From assembly GCA_028278545.1 (NCBI GenBank), contig JANQED010000120.1, positions 186,001 to 250,000 of the forward strand: a DNA stretch of 64,000 nt, in the 5' to 3' direction. Shown piece after piece: positions 8,597 to 17,938 of this stretch. Source of the DNA: Anaerolineales bacterium (GTDB lineage: Bacteria; Chloroflexota; Anaerolineae; Anaerolineales; UBA11858). A model generated the notes under the pieces. It saw nothing but the letters and a program-made list of their open reading frames with translations, searched no databases and was not told the DNA's origin. Position 1 is the stretch's first letter; every line of letters begins with the position of its first letter. The position numbers were made by a program, and so were the translations under genes.

Positions 8597-9809
8597 TCTC
8601 AGCGATATGATTTACAGGATCGACCATCACTGAACCGCCGGTGAAATCGCGCCGCCACACATCACCATCTTGATACCTTGTCCCAATCGGTTCTCCGATG
8701 TCTATATAGTATGTCCCATAGAGCCAGGTTTCTGGGTAGGCACCTCGGTAGTTTGCATACCGGAAGGATGCCCGGCCATGATTGATGAGCAAATAGCAGG
8801 CAAAAGCGAATTCTTGCCGCGCCAGATTTTGCCGATCCCCTTGTGAGACCAGAATCACCTCTTTGCCAAGCCATTGAGTCCGTTCAGCTCTATCCATCTG
8901 CTCTTCCCACTTACTGACAGGAAAATAGCCGTCATCCCAGTCCACAGCCCATCCCTCGATCATGGCGCCATCTAAATACTGCATGTATCGGAACCAAACC
9001 GCTGGGTCTCTTACCGCAATGATATTCGCATAAAGAGGGCGGCCAAAGGGTGCATAGTAATTTGTATAGAGATATTTCAGGAAATCTTCGATAGCAGCCT
9101 GGTAGCTGGCATCATCCGGGTAATTTAACAGTCTCCGGTAGCTTTCCTCATGTTTTGCAAGGCTCGCCTCGACATTGTCCAAAAACGTGCCATCCCAGCC
9201 CAATACTTCTTGGCCTTCCCTGGCGCGATCTAACCAGAAAGCGCGCCAGCCTGGGTTGTCTGGGTCCATTTTTGCATAATCTTGGGTTCCGCTGGAGCTT
9301 TTCGTCACGATGCGATTCCCATTTGCGTCGAGAAGGAACCAATCTTGATGCTGCTCGCTGATCATGCAGAAATCGCCGACATTATAGGCGACTTGATTGC
9401 GCCAGGGCTTTGTATCACACCCTCCAGGATCGTGGATGTTTTCAAAATGCAGGTATTGTAGGATGGGGGCGGTGACCCCCATGGATTTGAGGGTGTCGCG
9501 TTCATCATAATCTTGCTTGGTTAAGACGAATGTGTCAAACGTCTCAGCGATAATCGAGAGATTCCCATCGCTGGGCGGTCTATAGAACCAGGCTAACTGC
9601 ACCGTCTTGCCGGTAAAGACATAGGGTGTTGGGGACAGTTGAGGGGTTGGGGTCTCTTCTGGTGTAGGTTGGAGGCGGAATATCTCGGCGATCGGTTTTT
9701 CCGAAAGAATATCTTTGGCAACAATGACAAGGAAAACGATCGCTGTTATCAGTATCCCTGCCAGTATCAACCACACCAATATTGAAAATATGTTTCTATT
9801 CTTATTCAT
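8580..9809 (-). CDS. Membrane-anchored putative glycoside hydrolase (GHL15-like)
   Basis: About 409 residues. A single transmembrane anchor (residues 10-32, ILVWLILAGILITAIVFLVI) is followed by a Pro/Thr-rich linker (PTPEETPTPQLSPTP) typical of exported proteins in this phylum. The rest resembles hypothetical glycosyl hydrolase family 15 (TIM-barrel): LKSMGVTAPILQYLHFENIHD, WDGTFLDNVEAS and MIEGWAVDWDDGYFP, with Asp/Glu at strand ends as expected for catalytic acids. It would act outside the cell on polysaccharide. Start at ATG 9809; a TTG at 9818 is an alternative. Confidence 0.72.
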   Translation of the reverse strand: MNKNRNIFSILVWLILAGILITAIVFLVIVAKDILSEKPIAEIFRLQPTPEETPTPQLSPTPYVFTGKTVQLAWFYRPPSDGNLSIIAETFDTFVLTKQDYDERDTLKSMGVTAPILQYLHFENIHDPGGCDTKPWRNQVAYNVGDFCMISEQHQDWFLLDANGNRIVTKSSSGTQDYAKMDPDNPGWRAFWLDRAREGQEVLGWDGTFLDNVEASLAKHEESYRRLLNYPDDASYQAAIEDFLKYLYTNYYAPFGRPLYANIIAVRDPAVWFRYMQYLDGAMIEGWAVDWDDGYFPVSKWEEQMDRAERTQWLGKEVILVSQGDRQNLARQEFAFACYLLINHGRASFRYANYRGAYPETWLYGTYYIDIGEPIGTRYQDGDVWRRDFTGGSVMVDPVNHIAEITTRE

Positions 9810-9863
9810 CCTGATCAACCATTTGCTGATAAAAGAATCATGGCGGTCTGATAGATATCAATG

Positions 9864-10736
9864 TCATGCTTCTGGTTTTGGGCGCTGGATAGACCTTTGG
9901 AAGGCATCATTAAGCTCTTTGAGGGTGTTCTCACATAAATCTTGGACTTTTGGGGATAGTTTGATAGTGCTCCCTCTTCCAAGAGATGATGGATTCACAT
10001 CTCTGACTGTCCAATCGCCCGGATACTTACGACCAAGTTGTCGGTAGATTCTCCCAATGGATTCGCGTGGGTTTGTGACAAGAGATCTGTATGGGCACAG
10101 CATAATATCCTGATTACCTTCTAGGTCCAACTCGAAGAATATCCGGTTGCGAACAAACCAGAAGATGGCCGCGGCATCATGGGGGTTCATGTCCTTAGAG
10201 AAGAGCCTCAAGACGGCTTCCCTGGTCTGTGTTGAAACCTTTTCGCTTCTCCAGTTATCCGGCGAGTTTTCGGTGATAGGTCTCAGATTATTTACACCGT
10301 TTTCGATTCCAAAATAATTCAGGTTTGACGCGGCCACATCTTTGTAGTGGCGATATAGCCAGATGGCTTTTGACCCTTTGTAGTAGCTGAGTAAATCTAG
10401 AATGTTCTGGCTCTCAACCAACGGTTTTATCACAATAAGTGACGCTTTTTGTTTGACGATCTCGGCATTTACCATGACAGGAGGATTGAGGCGAACTTTG
10501 TTGGCATCTAAACTTGTCAAAGTGCCTGATTCGGGATAGGCATAAGCTTTTAGATCTCGTCTAAAAATATTTGATAAAGTATTTGTGCCTGATCGCTGAC
10601 ACCCGACGATGAAGAGAACTTGTTTGTTGTGGGTTTCTCTAAGCACCAAGTGCTGATAGAGATATTTGTATAGTACAAAGACCTTTCTAATTGGCCAGGT
10701 TCTGTAGTACGCTAGATATTGGGGGTTTAATCGCAT
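9864..10736 (-). CDS. Sulfotransferase family protein
   Basis: About 290 residues from ATG 10736; GTG 10781 would extend into the upstream gene. The PAPS 5'-phosphosulfate loop is VGCQRSGTNTL near residue 42. The 3'-phosphate region is AIWLYRHYKDVAAS, matching the RxxxD(V/A)xxS pattern. Such enzymes transfer sulfate from PAPS to hydroxyls of sugars or lipids. It lies just after another sulfotransferase, in a locus with glycosyltransferases, so sulfation of the glycan is the natural reading (inference). Confidence 0.78.
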   Translation of the reverse strand: MRLNPQYLAYYRTWPIRKVFVLYKYLYQHLVLRETHNKQVLFIVGCQRSGTNTLSNIFRRDLKAYAYPESGTLTSLDANKVRLNPPVMVNAEIVKQKASLIVIKPLVESQNILDLLSYYKGSKAIWLYRHYKDVAASNLNYFGIENGVNNLRPITENSPDNWRSEKVSTQTREAVLRLFSKDMNPHDAAAIFWFVRNRIFFELDLEGNQDIMLCPYRSLVTNPRESIGRIYRQLGRKYPGDWTVRDVNPSSLGRGSTIKLSPKVQDLCENTLKELNDAFQRSIQRPKPEA

Positions 10737-10743
10737 CTTTGGA

Positions 10744-11556
10744 TTATCGATTGCCGAATTTGTTCGATAAACTTTCGGCACGATCTCTGGAATAGCTGGC
10801 TAAACGTGAGAGCATTCCTTGGACCGCCCGCCAGGGGTTATCGTTTATGGGATAACCATAATAAAGCAGTTCGAATTTTTCATATGCCAGCCCTCTCATC
10901 TGCTTTACGCCCCGTCCTAAACTCATGATCAATTGTGATTGCATCTCTTGCGAATAGGATATCCCTAATGTGTCGCAAAGCGATCTCAGCCTCTCGGGGT
11001 TCCCTAAATCCTCATACCGAAAATCGATAATAGGCAATCCCGCTCGTTGATAGTGCCACATACGGTTGATTCTCGCGCGCCATAAATCAAAGCGGCGCAA
11101 CAGTGAACCTGCCCAATGCGGGATGCTGGCTGCCACATCTCGTCCGTCTCGAACGAGATTGAGAAAACGGGCTTCGGGAAACACGTTGTACCAGATATCT
11201 AAGCAGATGTTTGTTCGAGGGGATTTTATTACCCAGGTCACATCCGCATCAGGCGGCATGCTCAACTCAGGGTTTGCCTCGATTTCTTTGATAATGAATT
11301 CGTGGAGACTTTCTTCTTGTTGATCTGAGGGGTGATAGTGCCAGTACAATTCCTTTGGGAGGATATTATGATCATGGTGCCGAAGGCCAAGTAATTTCGA
11401 GTTTACTTGGGCCGCTAACTTCCTATAAAACTCCCACTCTCGTTTGGAATGGCTTATATCGCCCAGGTAAACATTCTTCCCCTTTTCCAGAGCATGCATC
11501 AACCCCCTGGTTCCTGAATGCCCTGCTCCTGTGACGATGATGGGGTCTGTGCGCAT
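10744..11556 (-). CDS. Sulfotransferase family protein
   Basis: 270 residues. The N terminus carries the PAPS-binding loop VTGAGHSGTRGL (residues 8-19) and FLNLVRDGRDVAASIPHW is the 3'-phosphate-binding segment. It is distinct from, but in the same family as, the gene immediately downstream, whose preferred start is 8 bp after this stop. The ATG at 11556 is clear. Acceptor unknown; a surface polysaccharide or glycolipid is likely from context. Confidence 0.8.
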   Translation of the reverse strand: MRTDPIIVTGAGHSGTRGLMHALEKGKNVYLGDISHSKREWEFYRKLAAQVNSKLLGLRHHDHNILPKELYWHYHPSDQQEESLHEFIIKEIEANPELSMPPDADVTWVIKSPRTNICLDIWYNVFPEARFLNLVRDGRDVAASIPHWAGSLLRRFDLWRARINRMWHYQRAGLPIIDFRYEDLGNPERLRSLCDTLGISYSQEMQSQLIMSLGRGVKQMRGLAYEKFELLYYGYPINDNPWRAVQGMLSRLASYSRDRAESLSNKFGNR

Positions 11557-11592
11557 TTTTCCTAATCCCGACGGTAACGAATCATTCTAAAA

Positions 11593-12561
11593 TTATTCTT
11601 TGTGGTAGGCAATGACGTTCTTCAAGATTTCTTCCAAATCAATGCTGGGCTGATACCCAATCTGTTTGCTTATTTTTCCGATATCCGGCAGCCTGCGTTG
11701 CATATCTTCGAAATTCGCCGCATCGGCATAAGCTTCTTCGTATGGGATAAGCTTTATCTCAGATTGGCTCCCAGTGAGTTTCTTGATCAGTTTGGCAAGG
11801 TCATAGATAGAGATTTCCTTCTGGTGGCCGATATTGAAAACCTTTCCGACAGCCGCGGGATTTTCAGCCAGGTTTGTCAGTGCTTCGACCACATCGCCGA
11901 CCCACGTAAACGAGCGCTGCTGTTTTCCATCCCCATACACCGTTATTGGCTCGTTGTTCAATGCCTGTTGAACGAAACGCGGGATAACCATACCATACCT
12001 GCCTGTCTGGCGCGGGCCGACAGTGTTGAACAGGCGAAAGACCACTACTGGAAGTCCCTTTTCTTGATAGTAAGCTAACCCAAGAAACTCATCGATCATT
12101 TTCGAGGCTGCGTAAGCCCAGCGGTTGTGGATCGTTGGGCCCAACAGAACGTCATCATCCTCTTTGAAGGGCAGGCGGTTTCCTTTCCCGTACACCTCTG
12201 AAGTCGATGCCAGCAGCACTTTAGCCCGGTAGCGCAGCGCTACTTTCAACACGGCCTCAGTGCCCATGACATTGGTCTCGATCGTGTGCACCGGGTTTTC
12301 GACGATCAACCTGACTCCGACAGCTGCCGCGAGGTGGATGATCACGTCGCACATGCTGGCTAGCCTGTCTAAGACTACGACATTGGTGATCGTGTCGATC
12401 GCAAAGTGGAAATTGGGGTGATCTACCAGGTGCTGGATATTGCTGAAGCGACCGGTGGATAGATCGTCGATGATCGTAACTTCATGTCCCTGTTCGATCA
12501 GCGCATCCGCCAGGTGAGAGCCGATGAAACCTGCGCCACCTGTAATGAGATAATGTGTCAT
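11593..12561 (-). CDS. NAD-dependent sugar-nucleotide epimerase/dehydratase
   Basis: 322-residue extended short-chain dehydrogenase. The NAD-binding loop is GGAGFIGSHL (residues 7-16), the catalytic Ser region STSEVYGKG, and YAASKMIDE gives the YxxxK pair. Overall it is close to UDP-glucose 4-epimerase / UDP-glucuronate decarboxylase-type enzymes (GPRQTGRYGMVIPRF, then VYGDGKQQRSF). It makes an activated sugar in the cytoplasm for the glycan locus. A GAGG Shine-Dalgarno precedes the ATG and a TATACT -10 element lies at 12598-12603. The exact reaction cannot be fixed by eye. Confidence 0.88.
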   Translation of the reverse strand: MTHYLITGGAGFIGSHLADALIEQGHEVTIIDDLSTGRFSNIQHLVDHPNFHFAIDTITNVVVLDRLASMCDVIIHLAAAVGVRLIVENPVHTIETNVMGTEAVLKVALRYRAKVLLASTSEVYGKGNRLPFKEDDDVLLGPTIHNRWAYAASKMIDEFLGLAYYQEKGLPVVVFRLFNTVGPRQTGRYGMVIPRFVQQALNNEPITVYGDGKQQRSFTWVGDVVEALTNLAENPAAVGKVFNIGHQKEISIYDLAKLIKKLTGSQSEIKLIPYEEAYADAANFEDMQRRLPDIGKISKQIGYQPSIDLEEILKNVIAYHKE

Positions 12562-12597
12562 GCAAACCTCTATGTTCTTTTGATTTCAGTTGGATGG

Positions 12598-12603
12598 AGT
12601 ATA
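12598..12603 (-). promoter_or_regulatory. -10 element (TATACT) of the epimerase gene
   Basis: TATACT on the minus strand puts a start site near 12591 and a 30-nt leader with GAGG before the ATG at 12561. The best -35 (TTGACC) is 20 bp upstream, which is too far for a standard spacing, so this is tentative. Confidence 0.4.
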
Positions 12604-12605
12604 AC

Positions 12606-12626
12606 AAAAAATAACCCTGTTGGGGT
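12606..12626 (-). terminator. Weak intrinsic terminator after the amidohydrolase
   Basis: On the minus strand ACCC-CAACA-GGGT is followed by TATTTTTT. The stem is only 4 bp and abuts the stop codon, so read-through is likely. Confidence 0.35.
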
Positions 12627-14224
12627 CAAATCTCTAGATCGGTTACCCAATTTCCCGCAAACATAGTCCCAATCGGGCGGATATTTCTCAGCATGTCGGG
12701 GTCGCAGGTAAAGGGGTCTGTGTCCAATACCAGCAGGTCCCCCCAATACCCCGGAGCCAGCTTTCCTTGCAGATTCTCGGTCCCGCCGGCATAAGCGGCA
12801 CCCGTTGTATAGGCTTGCAAGGCCTCCGCAATGCTTAGTCTTTGTTCTGGGTACCACCCTTCAGACCCGGGACTGCCATCGGCGCGCTGGCGGGTCACCG
12901 CTGCGTGCAGTCCCCAGAAAGGGCTAGGGGGCTCGGCTGGCGCATCAGAGCCAAAGGCCAATACTGCGCCGTGGTTGCGCTGAGTTTGCCAGGCATAGGC
13001 GTTGGCGGCGCGAGCGCCCCAATAGCGATCCGCTATGGGCATATCCGAAGTGGCGTGGATTGGCTGCATGGAGGCGATGATCCCCAATTCGGCCAGCCTG
13101 GGGGCATCCTCGGGATGGATCAATTGAACGTGCTCGACGCGGTGGCGTAATGGGCAGGTGCCGGATGATCGAGTGTCGATTTCGAGCGCCCTCAATTGTT
13201 CAAGGGCGTTTAAAACCTCATGATTGGCCCGATCCCCAATGGCATGCACTGTCATGGCGAAGCCGGCGCTGGCGGCCTCCTGACCGTATTCTAGGATTTC
13301 TTCAGCGTCTAATAGCAGCATCCCGCGATTCTCGGGCTCGTTTTCATAAGGTTGCAGCATAGCCGCGGTGTGCGGACCAAGAGCGCCATCGGCGAAGGCC
13401 TTGATGCCTCCGATGCGCAGAAATTCATCGCCAAAGCCGGATCGCAGACCAAGTGCCCTGGCATGGGGGAGATCGTCCACGGGGATATTCTTGACCACTC
13501 TAAGACAGAGCTCGCCCCTCTGGTGCAGTCTCTGCAAGGCATCGAAGCAGGCATTCCCATCGAAATCGTGGACTCCGGTCAGGCCCATCTCCCAAAGCTT
13601 AGTCTGGGCGTTTCTGATCGCTTCAGCCACCTCCTCGCCATTAGGCTCGGGGATGGCCCTATAGATCAGCCACATGGCGCCTTCGAAGAATATGCCGGTT
13701 GGGTGACCCTGGGCATCGCGTTGGATTTTTCCGTCAGCCGGGTCAGGTGTACTGCTATCGATTCTCACTTCGCGCAGCGCAGCGCTGTTAGCCCAGCCGG
13801 TGTGTAAAGATTTGTGGGTCAGGTAAACGGGGTTGTTTGGAGCGACTGCATCGAGTTCTGCTGTAGAGGGGAAGCCTTCGGGCCACAGATTTTGGTTCCA
13901 GCCATGGCCTAAGATCCACTCACCTAGTGGAGTTGTCTTGGCGCGCCCGGCAACCCGCTTCAAGCACGCTGCTAAAGTGGGAACTTCACAATCCACTTTT
14001 TGCAAACCGAGTGCGTAATGCTGCAAGTGGATATGTGCGTCGATCAGTCCGGGGATCACCGGGTGTTGGTTGAGATCGTGAGCGCGCTTACCACCCCCAA
14101 ACTGAGTCAGAATCTCCTCATCCTCTCCCAATGCCAGGACTCGCCCACCATCGATCGCAATCGCTGACGCACTTGGCATCTTATCATCTAGTGGATAGAT
14201 TCGGGCATTGTGCAGTATCAGCAT
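12626..14224 (-). CDS. Amidohydrolase family protein (YtcJ-like)
   Basis: 532 residues, metal-dependent amidohydrolase fold. The N-terminal beta part (MLILHNARIYPLDDK) is followed by PVIPGLIDAHIHLQHY with the HxH metal pair. There are AVHAIGDRANHEV and RHRVEHVQLIHPED histidines, then FGSDAPAEPPSPFWGLHAAV with the catalytic Asp. The C-terminal beta segment is YWGDLLVLDTDPFTCDP. The YtcJ group hydrolyses amide or imide bonds of small molecules; the substrate is unknown. It lies 13 bp after parB on the same strand, so it may be cotranscribed with parAB, though its role is unrelated. Confidence 0.88.
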   Translation of the reverse strand: MLILHNARIYPLDDKMPSASAIAIDGGRVLALGEDEEILTQFGGGKRAHDLNQHPVIPGLIDAHIHLQHYALGLQKVDCEVPTLAACLKRVAGRAKTTPLGEWILGHGWNQNLWPEGFPSTAELDAVAPNNPVYLTHKSLHTGWANSAALREVRIDSSTPDPADGKIQRDAQGHPTGIFFEGAMWLIYRAIPEPNGEEVAEAIRNAQTKLWEMGLTGVHDFDGNACFDALQRLHQRGELCLRVVKNIPVDDLPHARALGLRSGFGDEFLRIGGIKAFADGALGPHTAAMLQPYENEPENRGMLLLDAEEILEYGQEAASAGFAMTVHAIGDRANHEVLNALEQLRALEIDTRSSGTCPLRHRVEHVQLIHPEDAPRLAELGIIASMQPIHATSDMPIADRYWGARAANAYAWQTQRNHGAVLAFGSDAPAEPPSPFWGLHAAVTRQRADGSPGSEGWYPEQRLSIAEALQAYTTGAAYAGGTENLQGKLAPGYWGDLLVLDTDPFTCDPDMLRNIRPIGTMFAGNWVTDLEI

Positions 14225-14236
14225 AGCGCAGCTTTG

Positions 14237-15100
14237 CTAAGCGTCCCCAGTGAATCTTTCGATCAGGTGATCGAGTTCTTCGTCCGAATAATAGTGCACA
14301 GTGATGGTTCCCCCTTTTTTTCCATGTTTCATGCTGACCTTCGTGCCCAGGGCAGATTGCAGCTGTTCTTCCAGGGCGGCGATTTCAGGCGCGCGGCCGG
14401 GCCTGGGTTGGGTTTCCGCTTTGCCTCCAGTCAGTTTGCGCACCAATGCTTCCGTCTGGCGGACGTTGAGCTCTTTTTTGATGATCGTTTGCAGCGCAGC
14501 CGCCTGGCTTTGCGCGTTGGGCAATGCCAGGAGTGCCCGCGAATGGCCTTCGGATATTTGTCTTTGTGCCAGAGCCTGTTTGACGCTGGGAGGTAAGTTG
14601 AGCAGGCGTAGAGTGTTGGTGACTGCCGCGCGGCTCTTGCCCACGCGTTCTGCGATCTCCCCATGGCCCATTTTGAAATCTTCTGCCAGTTGGCGGTAAG
14701 CCTCGGCGGTTTCTAATGGGCTGAGGTCAGCGCGTTGGACGTTTTCGATCAGGGCAATTTCCAGTCGGTCTTGGTCATTTGCTTCGCGCACGATTGCAGG
14801 GATGGATTCGAGCCCTGCCTCCTGAGCTGCCAGCAGACGCCTTTCCCCGGCGATAAGCGTGTAGGCCTTGCTTTGTAGATCCTGAGTGACGATTAGCGGC
14901 TGGATGACGCCGTGCTCCTTGATGGACATCGCTAACCCGGTGATGGCCTCGGGATCGAAGTGGGCGCGCGGCTGACGGGGATTTGGAGTGATACTTTTGA
15001 CCGGAATCTCTTCTACCCCTGAAGATGGGGTTTTGAGGGGGTCATCCAAGGGGATGAGGGCGTCTAAACCTTTTCCTAGACCGGGGCGTTTTCGCTGCAT
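14237..15100 (-). CDS. parB: Chromosome partitioning protein ParB
   Basis: 287 residues from ATG 15100 (MQRKRPGLGKGLDALIP), with an upstream GGTG as Shine-Dalgarno; GTG 15109 is an alternative. The N-terminal CTP/parS domain shows IPVKSITPNPRQPR and AGERRLLAAQEAG (the GERR box). The helix-turn-helix is GEIAERVGKSRAAVTNTLRLL. The C-terminal dimerisation part includes KHGKKGGTITVHYYSDEELDHLIE. ParB spreads from parS and loads SMC. It follows parA with a 26-bp gap. No consensus parS was found in the window. Confidence 0.95.
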   Translation of the reverse strand: MQRKRPGLGKGLDALIPLDDPLKTPSSGVEEIPVKSITPNPRQPRAHFDPEAITGLAMSIKEHGVIQPLIVTQDLQSKAYTLIAGERRLLAAQEAGLESIPAIVREANDQDRLEIALIENVQRADLSPLETAEAYRQLAEDFKMGHGEIAERVGKSRAAVTNTLRLLNLPPSVKQALAQRQISEGHSRALLALPNAQSQAAALQTIIKKELNVRQTEALVRKLTGGKAETQPRPGRAPEIAALEEQLQSALGTKVSMKHGKKGGTITVHYYSDEELDHLIERFTGDA

Positions 15101-15126
15101 TTTGGTCACCTACATGGATTTCGATA

Positions 15127-15921
15127 TCATGCTGCTGCCATGGCAGGCACTTTGGGTTCGTCTGCGGTTAGTAATTCGATTGCAAATTCCCGGTAGGCCT
15201 GTGCGCCGGCGGAATTGGGATCATAGATTGAAATTGGAATGCCGTAGGAGGGTGCTTCTGCCAGGCGGACGCTGCGGGGGATGATCGCATCGAAGACTTG
15301 ACCGGGGAAATAGCGTCGCACTTCCTCCACGACATCACTGGACAGATTGGTGCGCGCGTCGAACATGGTTAGCAACATCCCGCGAATGGTGAGATCAGGG
15401 CTGACCGAGCTGCGGATGCGGTTCAAGGTTTGCATCAGTTGTCCCAGGCCTTCCAAAGCCAAATACTCACACTGCACAGGGATGATCACTCCATCTCTTG
15501 CAGCCACCAGTCCGTTCAGGGTCAGGATACCCAATGCGGGGGGGCAATCGATCAGGACGTAATCATATTTTTCGATGTAAGGCTCGATAGCGTCCCTGAG
15601 GCGCCGTTCGCGGTCCTCTTCATTGACTAATTCAACACTTGCCCCAGCCAATGCCGGGGTAGAGGGGAGCAAATCCATCCTCAGCCGGGGATTGTGAAGG
15701 ATTTTCCTCTTAGCCGACTCGATTCCCAGAATGACTTCGTAAGTCCCGCTTTGGACGCTTTCTTTATCGACGCCGATCGAGGAAGTGGCGTTGGCCTGCG
15801 GATCGATGTCGATCAGCAACACATTTTTGTAGTTTTCTGCCAGATAAGCCCCTAAATTGATCGCGGTTGTGGTCTTCCCAACGCCACCCTTTTGGTTGGC
15901 GATAGCGTAGACGATTCCCAT
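15127..15921 (-). CDS. parA: Chromosome partitioning ATPase ParA (Soj type)
   Basis: 264 residues. Deviant Walker A NQKGGVGKTTTAINLG (residues 9-24), Walker A' LLIDIDPQANAT, and Walker B YVLIDCPPALG are all intact. It is a short ParA without an N-terminal HTH, as in chromosomal Soj proteins. It binds nucleoid DNA as an ATP dimer and works with ParB in origin segregation. It starts 4 bp after the pfkB stop and probably shares its leaderless promoter at 16778-16783. Confidence 0.96.
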   Translation of the reverse strand: MGIVYAIANQKGGVGKTTTAINLGAYLAENYKNVLLIDIDPQANATSSIGVDKESVQSGTYEVILGIESAKRKILHNPRLRMDLLPSTPALAGASVELVNEEDRERRLRDAIEPYIEKYDYVLIDCPPALGILTLNGLVAARDGVIIPVQCEYLALEGLGQLMQTLNRIRSSVSPDLTIRGMLLTMFDARTNLSSDVVEEVRRYFPGQVFDAIIPRSVRLAEAPSYGIPISIYDPNSAGAQAYREFAIELLTADEPKVPAMAAA

Positions 15922-15925
15922 AACA

Positions 15926-16771
15926 TTACACCTTTATTCGGATAGCATTGATTTCTTCAGGGCTTGGTATACTCTCAAGCCCCGAGCGAGTGACAGATTG
16001 AGCAGCAAGTTGATTGGCATATTCTGCCGCAGCCCATGCATTACCTGTTTGACGAAGTTGGATGAAAAATGCCGCTGCAAAGATATCGCCCGCTCCGGTC
16101 GAGTCGATCTCTTTTACTTGGGGGGCGGGGAAGCTGCGAACTTCATCACGCCAGAATACCTGAGCGCCGGCGGCAGCCTTAGTGACTGCTAATATTTTAC
16201 TGGCTCTGGCCATTTCCTCGATAAGGTCTTCATCGTTAGCGACGTCATCGCTGCTGATTACCGTTGCATCTGTGTTGGACAACACAAATGTTGCCTTGGG
16301 CCATTTGGCCTGGTGAACATGCCCGGTTTCGCTCCAATTTCGCAGCCATCCCTGGGGGGTGGCACACATGAGCGCATCTGGGAAGTATTTTACCAGGGAT
16401 GGTTCCACTTCTTGGGCAATGGGTCCTAAATGAACGATTTGCGGGGATCGCCAGGCTTCGGGGATGTGGCTGAAATCAAGAGGTGGTGCGACATGATGGA
16501 TGATTTGTTCTCGTTTTGAGAGGGTCTGGCTGTTTTCAAAGGACGTGCTACGTGCGGCAACTGTTCCAGTAATGGGCGTAGACAGTAGCGGTTCTAAAGA
16601 GATGTCCCTCCCCCAGGCCGAGACAATACCTACTCGCAAGCCTAAAGCGCGAGCCGTGAGCGCCGAGAACGCGGCTGTGCCTCCCAAGCGGGGACCATCG
16701 GGAGTCTGGTCGCGAGATAAATGCCCAATGACCAGATAATCAACAGCATCATAGTGGGCTGGGTTGTGCAT
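15926..16771 (-). CDS. PfkB-family carbohydrate/nucleoside kinase
   Basis: 281 residues with the ribokinase-family C-terminal signature DSTGAGDIFAAAFF, whose Asp is the catalytic base, and an N-terminal GHLSRDQTPDGPRLGGTAAFSA corresponding to the sugar-binding GG region. The expected substrate is a sugar or nucleoside and is not assignable. The TATAAT ending 7 nt before the ATG suggests a leaderless mRNA. It is first in a tight operon with parA and parB, an unexpected partner for chromosome segregation genes. Confidence 0.85.
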   Translation of the reverse strand: MHNPAHYDAVDYLVIGHLSRDQTPDGPRLGGTAAFSALTARALGLRVGIVSAWGRDISLEPLLSTPITGTVAARSTSFENSQTLSKREQIIHHVAPPLDFSHIPEAWRSPQIVHLGPIAQEVEPSLVKYFPDALMCATPQGWLRNWSETGHVHQAKWPKATFVLSNTDATVISSDDVANDEDLIEEMARASKILAVTKAAAGAQVFWRDEVRSFPAPQVKEIDSTGAGDIFAAAFFIQLRQTGNAWAAAEYANQLAAQSVTRSGLESIPSPEEINAIRIKV

Positions 16772-16777
16772 GGTTGA

Positions 16778-16783
16778 ATTATA
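16778..16783 (-). promoter_or_regulatory. -10 element of a leaderless promoter for pfkB-parA-parB
   Basis: TATAAT on the minus strand (16783 to 16778) ends so that the predicted start site, 7 nt downstream, is the A of the ATG at 16771. No good -35 at 17 bp and no Shine-Dalgarno. Confidence 0.5.
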
Positions 16784-16804
16784 ACTGATAGTGCCTTGAC
16801 CATT

Positions 16805-17935
16805 TTATGGGAGTGAATCAGCGATCATCTCGTAGAATCCCTGGGCGACTATTCGGTGACCATATTCATTCCAATGCCCATCAATCGGAAAGTGTGCAGC
16901 TTCCGTACGGTGGTCGATCACATAATTGTTCATGTCAAAGAATGGAATAGAATTCTCTTTGAGGTAATGACCTAGTGCATAGCTTTCTGGGGAATCATGG
17001 CTAAAAATGACGACCAACTCTCCGCCATATTGATTCACACTATGATTGAGTTCGTTGAAGATCGCGAATAAGAGTCGGTGTTCCTCACTGTTAGGGGATT
17101 CTCGAATGGTCTCGATATTGCTTATGTATTCACTCACAGGTTTGTCCAGATTGTAGATTGCCTCAGTCTGGTCGTAATCCTTTGGGGGCTCATAAGTGAA
17201 AATATGGTTCAATTTTTCAGGATGATGGATATGTCCCCCTAGCAAGTGTACGAAAGTTCTGTGTAGATAATTGAGTACATGCGATTTTGCCTTTATGTAC
17301 CCAATGGCATATCGCAGATAGTACTGCCGTTGACTATATTCGAGGTCTATGTATTGAAGGTTTTCTCCATCGAACTTACAAAATTCCTGGTTCTCTTCCA
17401 GTTCTCCGGTATAGATGAGCAGCACAATGGCCGGCTCGTATTTCTGCACCCGGTGCTTGAAGAGTCTCAATTCCTGGCACGAATCGTAGGCGTATACGCC
17501 TGCTTTGATCACTTCAACTTCTTCGAATGGGCCAGCTGAGCTTTTTAGATGCTCATTGAGCAGCTCTTCAAGAACAGTCCCGTGCAGAAATTGATAATCA
17601 ACCTCAGCGCCTTCGCTATATGAGTCCCCCAGTATCGCAACCCTGAGCGTGTTCTCAGGTGCTGCTAGCTGATATTCGTCTGGCCCCCGAAACCCCTCGG
17701 AGTTGTATTCGATATAGCTTATCGCCTCTTTTGATTCCGGAGTATGTTTGAAAGAGATATTGGGGATATGCTCGAATCCCCAAGGGCTGTATCTGACCGC
17801 GTAAGTGGGTTGTGGGGAGAAATGATAAAAGACGATCTCGGCAATAAGAAAACTGACGATTATTGAGCATACGGCTAACCCGATATTAACAAGGAGATCC
17901 TTCTTTTTGGATGACCTGTTTATGGAAGGGGGCAT
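16805..17935 (-). CDS. SGNH/GDSL-like hydrolase with N-terminal membrane anchor
   Basis: 376 residues. One transmembrane helix (residues 15-37) is followed by an extracytoplasmic SGNH domain. Block I is AILGDSYSEG with the nucleophile Ser, and the C-terminal DGHWNEYGH contains the catalytic Asp and His (DxxH). This type acts as an O-acyl transferase or esterase on glycans. It closes the SxtJ-carbamoyltransferase-DUF5989 cassette (gap of 3 bp to DUF5989), so it likely works with that pathway. A close paralogue is at 54280-55401, sharing long identical runs such as FEHIPNISFKHTPESKEAIS. Confidence 0.82.
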   Translation of the reverse strand: MPPSINRSSKKKDLLVNIGLAVCSIIVSFLIAEIVFYHFSPQPTYAVRYSPWGFEHIPNISFKHTPESKEAISYIEYNSEGFRGPDEYQLAAPENTLRVAILGDSYSEGAEVDYQFLHGTVLEELLNEHLKSSAGPFEEVEVIKAGVYAYDSCQELRLFKHRVQKYEPAIVLLIYTGELEENQEFCKFDGENLQYIDLEYSQRQYYLRYAIGYIKAKSHVLNYLHRTFVHLLGGHIHHPEKLNHIFTYEPPKDYDQTEAIYNLDKPVSEYISNIETIRESPNSEEHRLLFAIFNELNHSVNQYGGELVVIFSHDSPESYALGHYLKENSIPFFDMNNYVIDHRTEAAHFPIDGHWNEYGHRIVAQGFYEMIADSLP

Positions 17936-17938
17936 TCT

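Noticed and set aside
13352..13807. Long ORF opposite the amidohydrolase
   Set aside because: Shadow frame of a well-conserved gene, no Shine-Dalgarno or family features; similar antisense frames opposite coaBC and the P1 peptidase were dropped for the same reason.
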